DNA of 64,000 nucleotides from Cymbomonas tetramitiformis (taxonomy: Eukaryota; Chlorophyta; Pyramimonadophyceae; Pyramimonadales; Pyramimonadaceae), in assembly GCA_001247695.2 (NCBI GenBank), contig LGRX02033487.1:43555-107554 (forward strand), given 5' to 3'. This document shows positions 38,372-50,321 of the stretch, one piece after another. Both the position numbers and the translations under genes were made by a program. The notes below the pieces were generated by a model. It ran no database searches, was not told the DNA's origin, and saw nothing but the letters and a program-made list of their open reading frames with translations. Within the stretch, counting starts at the first letter, position 1; the number at the start of each line of letters is the position of its first letter.

Positions 38372-40819
38372 TCAATCTATAATAAAGGAGTACCGTCGTA
38401 GTGATGAAGGGGTGGTAAAGCGCACCGGCCCGAACTCTCGGTACAAGCGCCGTCTGCATTCCATCTCTCGCGACGAAGTTCGCTCGTCGCTCGTCGTGCA
38501 CGCCGCGCACGCCGTACGAAATTCGTCCAGATCGGCGTCGTTATTCAAACCGATCGCCCCGTAAAACAACTCGCCCAACCGCGTTCGAGAATCGACTCCG
38601 TCGCCGGTATCATCCGCCGATCGTGACGATGGCTCGAAAAGCAGCGCGCGTATCATATCGCTCCAATCCCCGAAAAAACGCGGCGCGCCAGTCGAAGTGT
38701 CGTCGTCGAACCGTGTCGTCGTCATCGCGTGAGCGCGCAGGCGACGACATAGATATGCGCCCGCGCATCGAAGCACCTGCTTTCGAGCCGAAGATGCGGA
38801 CTCGGCATCGCAGCAGGCGATCGCGGCCGCGGGTACCGCGGTCACGCGACACACGCGCGTCGCCGACGGCGCGACCCATTTGCTACCTGAAAACGAGCGA
38901 AAAACAACCGAAAAAATCCGACGCGCGCTCACGAAAGATGCGGAGAATAGATACGAAGATGGGGAGTGAGGAAACACCTCGACGATTCGCCTCCGCGGTC
39001 GCTGTCGATCCATCCTGTCGAGCGCGTCTCGAATAAGTTCGGTCACGGTCGGTCAACGCTCGCGAAAAATATCAACCGATCGGCGGTCTCGCGACGCGAG
39101 CGTCGCTCTTACCTCGTGGTATGTCATCGGTGGCGCGACGCTCACGATCGATCGACGGGATGGGTCCCGGTCGTGGCGAGAGCGGGTCGCGATACTCGCC
39201 AGACGTTCGCGTAATTTCAAAGTGGGTGAACCGACGTGCCAAAGCACGGTCGCCGCGCCGGAATCCGCGTTCCAACTCGTATCGCCATTCCGATCCAACT
39301 CCGTGCTCGGCGGCGGCACGTCGGTGTCGAAGAGTAAGCACAGCACGCGTCGGAGAACATCCTGCGCGATATTAACGACGATGACGATGACGATGAAGCG
39401 AGATCGAGAGAGAGAGAGAGAAAGAGCGTGTATCGAAAAAAAACTCATCAATTAAACGGACGCGTATGAATACCTCACGGTCGAATACGAAAAGCGGAAC
39501 CCCGTCCATCACAAAATCGGCGGCCATCGCGGTGAATAGCCACGATAATATACCTGCGCGTCGGCGATACGCGATGAATATCATAACTCAGTCCGGCCGT
39601 ACGCTCCGACTCGCACGGCTGACTCACCTCGCGTTTGATCGCAAAGATCACCGCTGCCCAATAGCATGAAATGACGTCGTATTTGCGACGCCAGGGTTCT
39701 CAGTAAGGCACGCTCCGTCGGCGGCTCGACCTGGTGGCACGAGTCAGCTCGCGCCTCGTCGTCAGGTCCGCAAAAGCAAAAAATTGAAAATTTTGAACAG
39801 ATTGAAACCGCGCGACCGCGTACGTACCGTCTCGTCGGCCGCGTCGGAACCGTCGGCGTTATCGCAATTCAGAGAAGCGTGGCAAAACACACCCACCCGC
39901 GAGACGACGTCGAGGCACACAAATTCCCCATCTCGAGACGCCAATTCGTACTCGGGAGTCACAAAAGGGTGCGCTCGAACGCCGAAAGCGCGGTATAATC
40001 CCACGCTCTCCGCGTTCGGTGCCGAATTGCCGAAATGCCGCCATCGTTCATTGTAGAAAAACTCCAAAGCGCGTGAATCGAACCGCGCGAGCGTTGGGGT
40101 GTCGAGACAGTGATCGCAAAACTGGCTCGAGTCCTCCAATCTTTGCAACGCCGCCTCATACCGCTCGTTCGCCCCCGAAGCGGACTGCGCGCGCAATCCC
40201 ACCGAGCCGTATCATCCTAGTCAGTATCGTCGTCCGAAGAAAAAACGAACTCGAAGAAACGACCGCTCACCTCCGCCATCGTCGTCAAGATGGCGAAATC
40301 GTCCGTGGCGCGATACAAGAAAAAGGTCGGCGGGTCTGAATGAACCGCAAGGGCGATGGAGCGCAGCGTCGCCGCGCTGGGTCGATTCGCCGATACGGAT
40401 CGGTCGACATTGCTCGAACTCGACGCGAGTATCGCGGAAACCACGTGCAAAAACTGCCGCACGCGCGTTCTATCCGAACGCAGTACCTGCGTGGCCTGCC
40501 CCGGAATCTCCAACACGATGCTCCCATTGTATAAAGCGGTGAGCTGGACTTCCTTCGATTGCGATTTGAACCTTAATTGAAGACGTCGCACCGCCCCTTC
40601 GCGATCGCGTTGCACCGACAGCGCGTGATTTCTCATCGACGACGACAACGACGACAACGACGACTCGATCGAGGATGGTATCAAACTTGTCGCATCGCCG
40701 GTCACGACAAGGGCGGCGCGTAGCGACTGCAACACCCAATCCAGATTGGAAACGCACGCGAACGCTCCGCGACGTGAGACACGCTTCGTGACGCGAACCC
40801 GATCAACCTGTTCTCGCAT
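38372..40819 (-). CDS. Unknown seven-exon protein, about 629 residues
   Basis: Exons 40819-40271, 40184-39828, 39730-39628, 39553-39474, 39361-39113, 39014-38978 and 38886-38372. All six joins keep phase (0, 0, 1, 0, 0, 1). Exon 2 has a Cys pair FCDHCLD; exons 3-4 give RHFMLLGSGDLCDQTR and then ILSWLFTAMAADFVMDGVPL; the last exon is Ala/Cys-rich then acidic. I recognise no family. The 37-base sixth exon is the least certain. A TATA box at 40858-40865 lies 39 bases upstream and is shared with the divergent gene at 40910. The size and exon count are like those of the capsid and 2,000-residue genes, so a virion protein is possible. Confidence 0.55.
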
Positions 40820-40857
40820 GATTTTCAGAAATTGTGGTTTCGTAGCCTCGGTACGCT

Positions 40858-40865
40858 TATAAATA
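40858..40865. promoter_or_regulatory. TATA box between divergent genes
   Basis: TATAAATA lies 39 bases from the minus-strand start at 40819 and 45 bases from the plus-strand start at 40910. Confidence 0.55.
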
Positions 40866-40909
40866 CCACAAATTCCAGCGGTCCGTGAGGGAAACCCGAA
40901 TCGGAAATA

Positions 40910-43239
40910 ATGACGACGGCGGACCCTGCGAGCACATCAACGATACCGTCGGCGTCGACGCTGCCCGCATGGGTAAGTGGCGCGTGATTTCTCCGGTGAA
41001 CGAATCTCGAAAAGCGAGTTCGGAGACGAAGTCGGAGGACCGAGAGGGAGGGGAGGGGTGAAACGCGCGCGAGGCGGCAGGTCAAAACGTTGTACTTGGT
41101 GGAGGGCGATGACGAATTCGTACGGTTGTACTCCGACGCAAGCGAACGATGGAATGAATGGAAGCACGAAAACGAGGTGAGACTAAAATCTTATTTGCGA
41201 TGACTGCGGATGGGAAATCTAGCTCACTTTTGAGAGGGGATGGTGATCGATCGCAGAGTGAAGATGGATATAACAATTATATCGAGGATATAGACGAGAG
41301 GATCGAAAGAATAGAGGAATCCCGAAAGCAAAAACGCGAGAAAAATAAATTTGAGAGAGTCGGTATCGCACGTGTGATACAATCGGCGAAGAACCGACGG
41401 AAATTTCTCAAACAGATTTCGAATTTATCGGGTGAGTGGCGTCGTCACCCACAACTCACCCGATTTATCGCATGCCAAAAAATATTCTCGCGAGCGTTCG
41501 CTTCGATGACGACGACGATGACGGCGATCGCGGGGCGCGGGGCCGCAGGTAAGACCGGGAAGCTCGAAAAGGCCGAGACGGCCGAGAAACCCGAGATGGC
41601 CGAGATGGCCGAGAAACCCGAGGAGGCCGCCCTAACAGACGCGTCAGAGAGTTTGGCGAATACGTTGATGAAGAGGATGAATGTCGCTGAGGTCTCGGAG
41701 ACCTCGAAGGACAATTTTTCGATCGCCTTACTAACTGAAGTGAAAGCTTTCGTGGGTGGGAATATCGGGAGTGGGTCTATTGTACCTACCGTACTTAATG
41801 CGATCAAGTCTTCTGTCGAAGAGCTATTCAAGAATACCGAGCAGGTCAAGAAGGCCGACGCTGAGACGAAAACGGCGTCGAAGGCGGATTCGGCGGATTC
41901 GGATCTTTATACGGAAACATACTATTCCGATGTAAGAACAGTCTTACTATCACATTTCCCCGAGGATATAGAAGAGCGCAACACTATGTTAGAAAAAATT
42001 GAAAATATATCGCCGATACCTCATGGAAACTCTGCGTCGAGCTGGGACACGAGAATGCGTCTAATGCGTGGCGCAATCATCGCAGTGAAAGCGTACAAGG
42101 ATGCTACGACTCGGAAAGAAAGAGATACCCGAAAAAATAAGCCCGAGATAGCCGACCTAATACAGGAATTGCGAGAGTTACTCACTACAGACCTTGTCGA
42201 TGAGACGGTACTCCAACAATTGCAGGACGCCCTGAGCTCGGAGAAAAACGGCGACGACACTCTTCAACAAAAATATAAAGGCGCGATTTGCGCGATAAAA
42301 ACTATGATGAAGCAGATCGACAAGGGGCAGCTTGTGGCGTATTTGAAGGCTAGCGGGATGAACACGAATCCACTGCAAATACAACTAGACGATCTGACGG
42401 CCCGGTTGCGAACGATGTTCGAGAACGCAGGGTATACGGCGGAAACTTTCACTGATTTCGTCACCAAACTCGCTCAAATTTTCATGTCAGATTTTAGTTT
42501 TAATGATATGCCTACTGCCATCGTCCTGCAAATACGCACATTTGGAATTTTGGTTGCGTTTACTGTGGCGAAAGAATTGCAACAGAAACCCCAAGTCTTA
42601 CAAAATGAACGGTCGACTGAGATAATGGAGCTGATTCTAGAATTACACACACAGATGAAGAAATTTCGGGATGCCAAAAACAAGGATGAGTACGACAAAG
42701 TGACCAAACTCTTTGAAGATATCGTACGTGCAATTATCGTATATGATGTTTTTGCCGGAGATGGAGTCTACGGTGCACGGTACAACACATGGGTAGATTA
42801 TCGTCAGCGTTGGGTAGATGTAACAAAAGACGACGATAGTATCACGGACGATTCTAAACTGACCGCTCTGATCGAAGATATCAACAAAGCAACAAGTACA
42901 TCTCTGCCGCAACGCTTATTTGCCCCCGAAACACCTGGTCAACCGTCTGATCGACTGGAAAAGATGATCGCGGCTATCAACGCAGAACTTGCACAACCGG
43001 CCACCGCGAAAGAATTCTCGACCACCGCGGGTCCATCCGTAATTGTGGCCCCGGCAACACCCACCCCCGACGCAGCTCTCGGCCACGACGACACGCGATC
43101 GCAGAGCGGGAGTGAGGGTAGCGGTGGGCGCACCCCCGACGCAGAACTCGGCCCCGACGCCACACGATCGGGGGATGAGAGTGGGAGTGAGGTGCTGAGC
43201 GAAAGCGACGATGATAATTCGATTGGTGACAACAGTTAA
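40910..43239 (+). CDS. Long helical AT-richer protein, four exons
   Basis: Exons 40910-40972, 41081-41176, 41257-41431 and 41549-43239 join to 674 residues. The short first exons supply a Ser/Thr/Pro leader and EGDDEFVRLYSDAS. The main part is almost entirely alpha-helical with Lys/Glu repeats (EKAETAEKPEMAEMAEKPEE) and ends in an acidic Ser/Gly tail containing two copies of a TPDAxLGxDxTRS unit. The third intron (117 bases) has no in-frame stop and keeps frame. Lower G+C than the neighbours. I would expect a structural or tegument-like protein, but this is inference. Confidence 0.6.
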
Positions 43240-43698
43240 TCAAATCTGATTCATACGAGAGAAAGACAACGAGAATGTCAGGCCGCCGGTGCCATCTTCA
43301 TCGCCAGAGCGCGCCGAGGGTGGCAATCGGTTTCGTTTCTGTCACCGGTTTTGAAAGCGCTTGGATCGGCTTCATTTCGTATGTAATCGAATTGATCGTC
43401 TATCTGTTAGCCCGTCGACACCGGTGTTGATATTTTGGTTTGTGGGTGATATCCGTTCATCCGCGTAATCACTTTGCAAAAATCGCAACTCGGTCACCGC
43501 TCTCGGTTTGCGTTCGCGTCGACACGAGCGTACCTACATGTATCTACATCGCGAGTCGAGATCGACGAAATTTAGTTGTGTGTATATGAATATATGTATA
43601 TATATACAAATGCATGTATGCTAACATGTATACGCCGTATCTTGAAATAGGAAGCTCGCGCGAAAGCGATCATCCAGAAACGATCGACAGCGAAGTGA
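43240..43698. other. 459-base intergenic region
   Basis: No gene is supported. It contains short AT-rich runs and a palindromic TATA box at 43595-43606; several small upstream ATGs (for example 43614) precede the next gene start but open only short frames in other registers. Confidence 0.5.
43595..43606 (+). promoter_or_regulatory. Palindromic TATA box
   Basis: TGTATATATACA, the same symmetric form as the element at 7983, stands 93 bases before the start codon at 43699. Confidence 0.5.
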
Positions 43699-44229
43699 AT
43701 GCAGACCGCCAAACCCGATACTATAAAAAACGTGTATCCCGTCTGGGATGCGAACCTATTGGGGACACTGACGCCAACACCGGGCAAAGAAACCGGGTCG
43801 TTGCTTTCGATACGCGACGCGCTAACTGCAATCAAAGATGATCTCAAATCAAGCAGTGTTTACGTGGTGCGCATATGGTACTGCGGCGATCACGGACACG
43901 AACGGCCACGTATTTGCATCGTGTCCAAAATAGAAATTAATCCGCACTACTCGTCTGCGCACAAGCTGACAGTTTTTCCCGGCGGCGACGTTATCTGCAT
44001 TTCAGATTTGACGGACGACATTCGCCAATCCACCGTTGGCATAATTACCACGGATGATCGCGGCGAGGCGAAGAAAGTGCTGTGCCTAGATGTCATACAA
44101 ATATCGGACATAGCGGATTGTAAGATATATCGTATTCGAAATTTCAACTGCCTTCCGTTCTTAGCTCGCTCGATCGTCAATCGAAGGATTGCCGCATCAT
44201 CGGACATCATCGAGACAGCGACGTGGTAA
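43699..44229 (+). CDS. Hypothetical 176-residue protein, AT-richer
   Basis: Intronless and beta-rich: VYVVRIWYCGDHGHERPRIC, ICIVSKIEINPHY, GGDVICISDL and KIYRIRNFNCL suggest a compact beta-barrel or OB-like fold. No known motif. Codon use is freer than in the spliced genes around it. It ends 10 bases from the convergent TFIIB-like gene. Confidence 0.6.
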   Translation: MQTAKPDTIKNVYPVWDANLLGTLTPTPGKETGSLLSIRDALTAIKDDLKSSSVYVVRIWYCGDHGHERPRICIVSKIEINPHYSSAHKLTVFPGGDVICISDLTDDIRQSTVGIITTDDRGEAKKVLCLDVIQISDIADCKIYRIRNFNCLPFLARSIVNRRIAASSDIIETATW

Positions 44230-44239
44230 AAAACAAATC

Positions 44240-45812
44240 TCAACAATCCTCCACTTCGATATCCTCGACGGCATCGGTCGAGTTCGATAGAGCAAATTCA
44301 ACGTTGGAAGCTGCCAACGCTACCCGCACATGCCGAGGAAACCCATAAGCCGCGTTGTTGATCACCCGTAAAATGGCGTCGTTCAATCGAGTCGTCCGAC
44401 CGTACAAAAAGCGAATATGCGAGACGTGATTCCTGCGTTGCGACACTCGGCCGATCTCGGTTTGAGCGCGGAAGGCGTGAGAGTGAGAAAATCTCGGAAC
44501 GAATACTCGACGAGTTCACGTACGCACCTGTGCTCGTCGCCGACCAGCGTCTCCCACATTTGAATGCACAAATCCAACGCGTCACGCAACCACGTTGCGC
44601 GATCGACGCGAGCGTGGCGATCTCTCACGGCGGCGTGTCCGAAACGATCGCGAACCGCGCGATGCACTTTACTTACCATCACCGCCGAATGCGCTGGGTG
44701 GTTTGGCATCAACACGCGAGGATGCGCCGCCAATTCTGACAGGTCCACCCGCGGATAATTGTAATTCGCCATCACCAGACATACTTTCCAACGCATCAAG
44801 CAGTTAATCATTTTGGCGACGCCTCGTCGATCGAAAGCGTCGCCGTCCATTTGAAAGTAGGAGGACAAACGATCGCAGATGCTCTCCGTATCCTGCTCAC
44901 GTAACCCCGATCAATTCTAATCTCGAAACCCGTCGTCGCCACGAGGCGCGTACGTGAGCGACGGTCGAGCGAAAATGAAAAACGCACCTCGTCGGGGAGG
45001 CGGGAGCACATGTTCTCGAATAGCGCGAGTTTGTAAAAATGAACACCATCCTCGTCGAACAGAACCCCGCGCATACCGAACGCGCTCGAATATGTATCGA
45101 CGACCGCGTCGAAATTCGGTATGTCGAGATATTCGCAATCTCGATGTCGTTTTACGCCTTGCAACTTGGCGCTACCGTGACGCCCCCGCGTGCATCTCTG
45201 CAAACGGGCGTACCTCGCGCTGTCCGCATTTCCAGCTCGACTCGACAAACGATGCACGGTCCGATCGCTCCGCCCGCGGCCGACGACACTCTGCGTGTAA
45301 ATCAGCGTCGACTCCACGCCGCTTACGGTACCGGACGTGGAGGTGGACGCGTACGCGTCGAAGTGGAGCGCGTCGCCCGGGCGGCAGAGAGTGAAAGGTC
45401 GCGAACCGTCGTCTCCGTACAATTTGATATTCTGGCATAAGCCGCAATCGCGACAAACCATATCCGCGTTATCGCCATCTTCCACGATATTCGCGGAACC
45501 GCAATCGGGATGACTACATCGAGATTGCGAAGAGGGACCGTTCGGTACCCGGGAAGCGACCGAAATTCTCGAGCACGCTGTCGCGATGGCGGCGTCGTCG
45601 GTGTCGCCGCTGTCGCAAGCCGGGTTCCTGCGGTGCGCGCGTATAGCGCAAACCCGTCCATCAGCTTCGACAGATCACTTTCGGTTGAAACAGGCCGCGG
45701 TCGTATAAATTCAAAATGGCACTCACATTCTCTCCCACAGTCGTGTCGTCAACTCTACAATCGCACTCCGTCGCCCGATCCGCGTATCAGATCGCGCGAG
45801 CGAAACCCCCAT
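44240..45812 (-). CDS. TFIIB-like transcription factor, four exons
   Basis: Exons 45812-45727, 45627-44988, 44892-44528 and 44432-44240 join in phases 2, 0 and 2 to 427 residues. The zinc ribbon reads CSHPDCGSANIVEDG followed by MVCRDCGL, the classical TFIIB layout of CxxxxC...VxDxxxGxxVCxxCGL. A linker with Ser/Thr and Arg follows, then two helical regions in the positions of the cyclin folds (LFENMCSRLPDE into exon 3, and AVMVSKVHRAVRDRF). The acidic C terminus ends VEVEDC-like. With the TBP at 32080 it would form a virus-encoded promoter recognition pair. The 5' Met at 45812 is the first ATG after a TGTATATTA box near 45960. Confidence 0.82.
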
Positions 45813-46039
45813 GTTCCGCGACGACGACGCTGATGATGACGATGACCTCGATGATAAAGAAACCGCTCGCCGACCGACAGCGCGCGTAAACCGTTTTTCG
45901 TATTGACTTTTTTTGACACCGCAAGAACAGACTGCTTCGTTATGAAATGAACGACGTGTAATATACATCACCGAATCGCTCTTTTTTTAACAGATAGCCG
46001 CGTTCGACGGTCCGCGACCTGCATTATCATTCCGCGACG

Positions 46040-47014
46040 ATGATACGCGGGTCGATCGTTTTCGATTTGGAGACGGTCGGATTACGTCGCGATTCCGATA
46101 TCATCGCCATCGGAGCCATACACGTCGCATCCGGTGCATGTTTCTACGAAGAGATCCGCCCCGCTCATCTACCGATTCCGCGACACATCGCCAAACTGAC
46201 CGGGCTGCGCAGCGAGAATCTGCGTCGACGCGACAAATGGGACGTCGCGGGTTTGCGATTTTGGCGTTGGGTTCGTCGAGTGTTGTGGGAAGAATTGTCG
46301 GCGTCGTCCGAGACAGCCTCCTCCATGTTTTCCTCCTCCTCACCGCCGCTGCGGATGACGGCCGTTCTCATCGGTCATAATATTCGATGCTTCGACGTAC
46401 CCGTTCTTCTTAACGCGACGGCGGCGCTTCGCCAACCTCGCGTCACCGCGAGCGCGGAGAATCCTCCCATGATCTCCTTCGGCGCGATTCGAGTACTGGA
46501 CACACTCGTCGCGAGTCGCGCGGCTTTTCCGCGCTTGAAGTCTCGGAAACAAGCTTCCATCTTCTCGCATCTCTTTGGCAAGGTGCGCGAATCTCGATAT
46601 CGCGACGTTTAATAAAACTAGACATTGGAGGCGTTTGCGTCGTCGTGAGAGTGTGACACGCTCGCTCGCGCGCAGGAACCGGACGCGCAGCACAACGCTT
46701 TGGGGGACGTCCGAGCTCTGCTTCAAATCATGAACGCGCCCGCGTTTGATCTCCGCCGTCGATTAAACGACTCGGCCTACGAAATTTGCGAATATCACGC
46801 GACGGAGCTTCGTAAGTGCGCCGCGCTCATCCGGTACAATTTCGAGCGGCGCGGGGGAATCGCGGCCATGTTTTCGAGGAAGCGAGACCCCGACGCGACA
46901 CCAAAGCCGCGCCGCAACGACTCGTCTAAGAATCGAGGTGGCGTCGTCGCCGTACGCTGCTCGCGATGCGACGCGGTCTACAGCAGCGCTTTTGAGCATA
47001 TATGTCGCGCTTAA
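46040..47014 (+). CDS. DnaQ-like (DEDDh) 3'-5' exonuclease, two exons
   Basis: Exons 46040-46582 and 46676-47014 join in phase 0 to 293 residues. Exo I is VFDLETVG (Asp9, Glu11), Exo II is GHNIRCFDVPVL, and Exo III HNALGDVRAL is only completed in exon 2, so splicing supplies the catalytic His and Asp. A C-terminal Cys/His element (CSRCDAVYSSAFEHIC) may bind zinc. Probable roles are proofreading, or DNA or RNA end trimming. It diverges from the TFIIB-like gene. Confidence 0.88.
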
Positions 47015-47143
47015 ATAGCATCTTCGCGCGGATAACGATAAATACGCGTCAGCTGTCGACGAGCCGTGCCGAGGAGGAGCGGTGCGACGAATCGTATAAT
47101 TTTTGGCACAAATCGCGTCGGACCACGCCGGCAAATTGCGATC

Positions 47144-48187
47144 ATGTCCGTTCAAACGATCGGATCCGTCAACATCGATGTTTCTTTGACAGGAGATCGG
47201 TTTGGGCAAGTATATCAGGCACTCCAAACTAAATATAAACCGACCGAAGAAGCCTATAGTGCCGCACAAAACCAAAGAGATGAGAGTGTAGCACGGAATA
47301 CGCCGTATTATTCGAAAAGCGGGCACACGCAATATCCTCGCGCTTATAATCGCGATGGGTTGCGCCTTGAATTTTTAAGTTTGCTCTATCAAGAAAAAAA
47401 ATCGCCATCGATATCTGCGCAGTCTCGACATACGTGGACGGAGGAGGAAGAACGCTGCGGACTTGCGTCGGCCGTGTACATCGGTGTGCGAGATGAAGCG
47501 GCGTTGTTCGGGGGGGAGCTGCGATGCCATATGTTCGCCGTCGATGCCATCGAAGGTCCGGTTGACATCAAACACAACGGTGATGATGGGCGCGGGGGAA
47601 ACGATCCTGCTTTCGTATTAACGACTCCCGAAAACGCCTCCAACGCCCGTTGTATATATCCTCGTCGCCGCGTCGTGTTTTATTTGACGAACTCCAGTGA
47701 AATCAAGCAAGCCTCGCCGCTTAGGCTGGCGTTTGAGTACCGTCATAATCTGTTTGCACCCGATAAAAAAGCTCGTAACTCTCATAACGATCCGCTAGAT
47801 ATGCTAAGATGCACCGATATTTACTGGCTGCGCGATTCAAGTACGAGGGACGGCGGACGGTCGAATATCTCTATCCGCCAAGTGGATGTGCTATTGGCGA
47901 TATCTACTGATGATATCGAAAATGGCGTGAAAAAAGTCGAGGAGAAGCTTGCGGCGAAAATCAAGGATTATGCGTTATTCAGCGACACGAATTCGGGCGC
48001 GAAATTTATCGAGAACATGATTTACACCGGCAACAGCGAAGCAAGTTTTACCAAAAGCGTCCCACCCGTCGCAATCCCACCCGTGCGAAATTCTACTTTG
48101 ATCGATAGACACATGTCTTTCGTGCAAATCTACGACCCTCCCGAGATGGACAGTCTGTTCTGTCCCTCAACTACCTTCGATCAGTAA
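47144..48187 (+). CDS. Hypothetical 347-residue protein, candidate capsid accessory
   Basis: Intronless from the Met at 47144, with lower G+C. The sequence has mixed beta and helix: VNIDVSLTGDRFGQVYQAL, LRLEFLSLLYQEKK, SAVYIGVRDEAAL, RRVVFYLTN and ISIRQVDVLLAIS. No enzymatic motif is visible. Length and fold style would be compatible with a triplex-type or other capsid accessory protein, but nothing in the sequence proves it. The last 21 bases overlap the convergent gene at 48167. Confidence 0.6.
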   Translation: MSVQTIGSVNIDVSLTGDRFGQVYQALQTKYKPTEEAYSAAQNQRDESVARNTPYYSKSGHTQYPRAYNRDGLRLEFLSLLYQEKKSPSISAQSRHTWTEEEERCGLASAVYIGVRDEAALFGGELRCHMFAVDAIEGPVDIKHNGDDGRGGNDPAFVLTTPENASNARCIYPRRRVVFYLTNSSEIKQASPLRLAFEYRHNLFAPDKKARNSHNDPLDMLRCTDIYWLRDSSTRDGGRSNISIRQVDVLLAISTDDIENGVKKVEEKLAAKIKDYALFSDTNSGAKFIENMIYTGNSEASFTKSVPPVAIPPVRNSTLIDRHMSFVQIYDPPEMDSLFCPSTTFDQ

Positions 48188-48769
48188 AAAATATAGCGAT
48201 CGATTTGTTTCATCGAGATCGAAAACGGACTCGGCGACGACGGAGATGACTCGCGATCGCAGCAACTCCATTCGCGACAGTTCCGCGATACCGGGTTCGC
48301 GAAACGGCGCTATGCTAATACCGAGCGTGTCACCGACGATCCGCAGCGACACCATCGCGGCGTGATCGCAATACTTATGCCGTTCTCCGTGTATTAAAAA
48401 GCGTCGAATGAGTTGTCTCGAGATGTCGCCGTCGTCGTCATCGACACCCGAAAAAAGATAATCCAATTCCCACAGGCACATCAGCTGACCGTCGCACGCG
48501 AGCAGACCTCGTCGCGGGCGTTCGCGCGCACTCGCGAACGTTTGCGCCCTCAGCCAATCGCACAGCGTCGCGAGGCAGTTTTCCGCGAGGCAGTTTTCCG
48601 CGGCGGCGTTCGTCGTCGGTGTCGTCGTCGTCACGCCCATCATCAACACCGGCGCTCGCAGAGCGCATCGATGACGGGGGTCCCACGCGGATGGAATCAC
48701 ATTTCGAAAGACCCGCACGCGCATCGACGGGTCTATCGGATAATACGTCCGTTCGCGATGCCTGTGCAT
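48167..48769 (-). CDS. Hypothetical 200-residue protein
   Basis: Start taken at 48769, 46 bases from a TATA box at 48815-48822 that reads TATTTATA on this strand. A short direct duplication encodes AENCLAENCLA. The C-terminal half is helical with IVGDTLGISIAPFREPG and ends in LYFLLIEGS. No family is recognised. An internal Met 15 codons later is an alternative start. Confidence 0.55.
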   Translation of the reverse strand: MHRHRERTYYPIDPSMRVRVFRNVIPSAWDPRHRCALRAPVLMMGVTTTTPTTNAAAENCLAENCLATLCDWLRAQTFASARERPRRGLLACDGQLMCLWELDYLFSGVDDDDGDISRQLIRRFLIHGERHKYCDHAAMVSLRIVGDTLGISIAPFREPGIAELSRMELLRSRVISVVAESVFDLDETNRSLYFLLIEGS

Positions 48770-48814
48770 TTTCGATCCGGAAACCTCGGGATGATACGTC
48801 TGTTCGCAAACCCG

Positions 48815-48822
48815 TATAAATA
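48815..48822. promoter_or_regulatory. TATA box between divergent genes
   Basis: TATAAATA lies 46 bases from the minus-strand start at 48769 and 73 bases from the kinase start at 48895. Confidence 0.55.
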
Positions 48823-48894
48823 GAAGCTCGTGTGAGTGTGAATTCGGTTGCGCGCATCCTCGTCGCGATCGTTCGGGTTCGAGCGGTGATAACG

Positions 48895-50300
48895 ATGGGC
48901 GCGACGATGAGCCGCGCGTTCGAGACGAAGCGCGAGCGCGGCGCTATAAATCGCCGCGCCGTCGTCAAGGATGCCGAAGCATCGCCGATCATCCGCGATG
49001 AAACGCCATCGGCGTCGCGGGAGGATGGTTATCATCGAGATATCGCGACTCTTTTGTCGACGGTGGCGCCGAGCAAGATATCGTTGGACAGGCGCGAATT
49101 CGGTGACCCTCCTCGGGATTACGTATTGACCGACGAATGCGGAAATTTGACGACGGCCTCTTTTGTGATGGAGGGAGCGCAATACGTCGCGGACGTGAAC
49201 GGTTTCACCGATCGCGGTCTTTCTGACGCCGGCGTGAATGGTATTCTGCGAACGTGCATGATCGGATACGGCACGTACGGCTCGGTGCATCGCTTCGTAC
49301 TGCATCGCGACGACGCCGCGTGCCGGCTGCCGGTCGTTCTCGCGCTAAAAGTGTGTCGCTCATCGAACCGTCAGGTATACCGGTCGCTTCTTTCTATCAC
49401 CCACTTCGGAGAATCTCTAAATTTCGGAATTTTAGAAGGGCGAATGCGAACGGCGCGCAGGACATCGAGCGAGAAAGCCTGTTCACATGCGGTGAGAGTT
49501 TCGCCGAATTCCGCCAAAATCTCGACCGTTTCATACTTCCCTCGAAACCTCTCGCGATCGTGAACGTAAACGTGACGACGCCTCACCGCGCCGATGCCGC
49601 GCCCGCGAGGATCGCGCGATGCAACTTGACGGCCGATTACATCGCGTATTGCGTTTCGCCGTGCATGACGACGGATCTGCATTCGTACTTGCAAAACGCG
49701 GAGTCGCGGGTGTCGATGGCAGTTCGCGGGGAATTGGAGTTATTACAGCTGCTGCTGCAGACGGGTATTGCGATGCTTCAGTTATGGGAAGCGGGTTATC
49801 AATACGTGGATGTCAAGCTGTCGAACGTGCTACTTCTGCAAGCCGATCATCGAAATCGTCGGTGTACGCGTTATTGTCTGGGCGACATCGGAAGTATTGG
49901 GAATACGTGGGAGATGCGATCGAAGGGGGCGCGTTTACCGCCGTGCACATTCCCCCCGCCGGCGATGTCGGCGGAGAGCATCACGGATTTACGATGGGGT
50001 CTGGCGATATTATTATGCGAGTATATGGCATTGTTACTCGATCGCCGGAGACAATTGAATAAATTCTATCGCTGCATTTCGTATGACCGCGTCGATGCCA
50101 CCTCTTCGCCTCGCCGATGCTCGGATACGCGAGATGTGGTCATCTGCTTCGGTCGGTATCTGTTACAAGCCGTGTCGTGGCCAATCGCGAGTGAAATTTT
50201 CGAAATGTGCGCGAATCCGCACGTTTCCGAGCGGTGCGAAAATCTGTCATCGGTGTTACTACAATTGCATACTTCGATCGACAACTTACAAAAAAATTGA
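48895..50300 (+). CDS. Divergent protein kinase, two exons
   Basis: Exons 48895-49374 and 49461-50300 join at CAG|GTATAC in phase 0 to 439 residues. The glycine-rich loop is GYGTYGSVHRF and the ATP-anchoring Lys is in VLALKVCRSS. After the splice an acidic helix follows, then the catalytic loop YVDVKLSNVLL (Asp, Lys and Asn retained, with the HR of the usual HRD replaced) and GDIGSIG in place of DFG. The activation and substrate regions are short. The protein is probably an active but divergent Ser/Thr-type kinase; a pseudokinase is possible because of the altered DFG. Splicing is required to join the two lobes. Confidence 0.75.
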
Positions 50301-50321
50301 ACGCGAGGCCCGCCGGTTATA

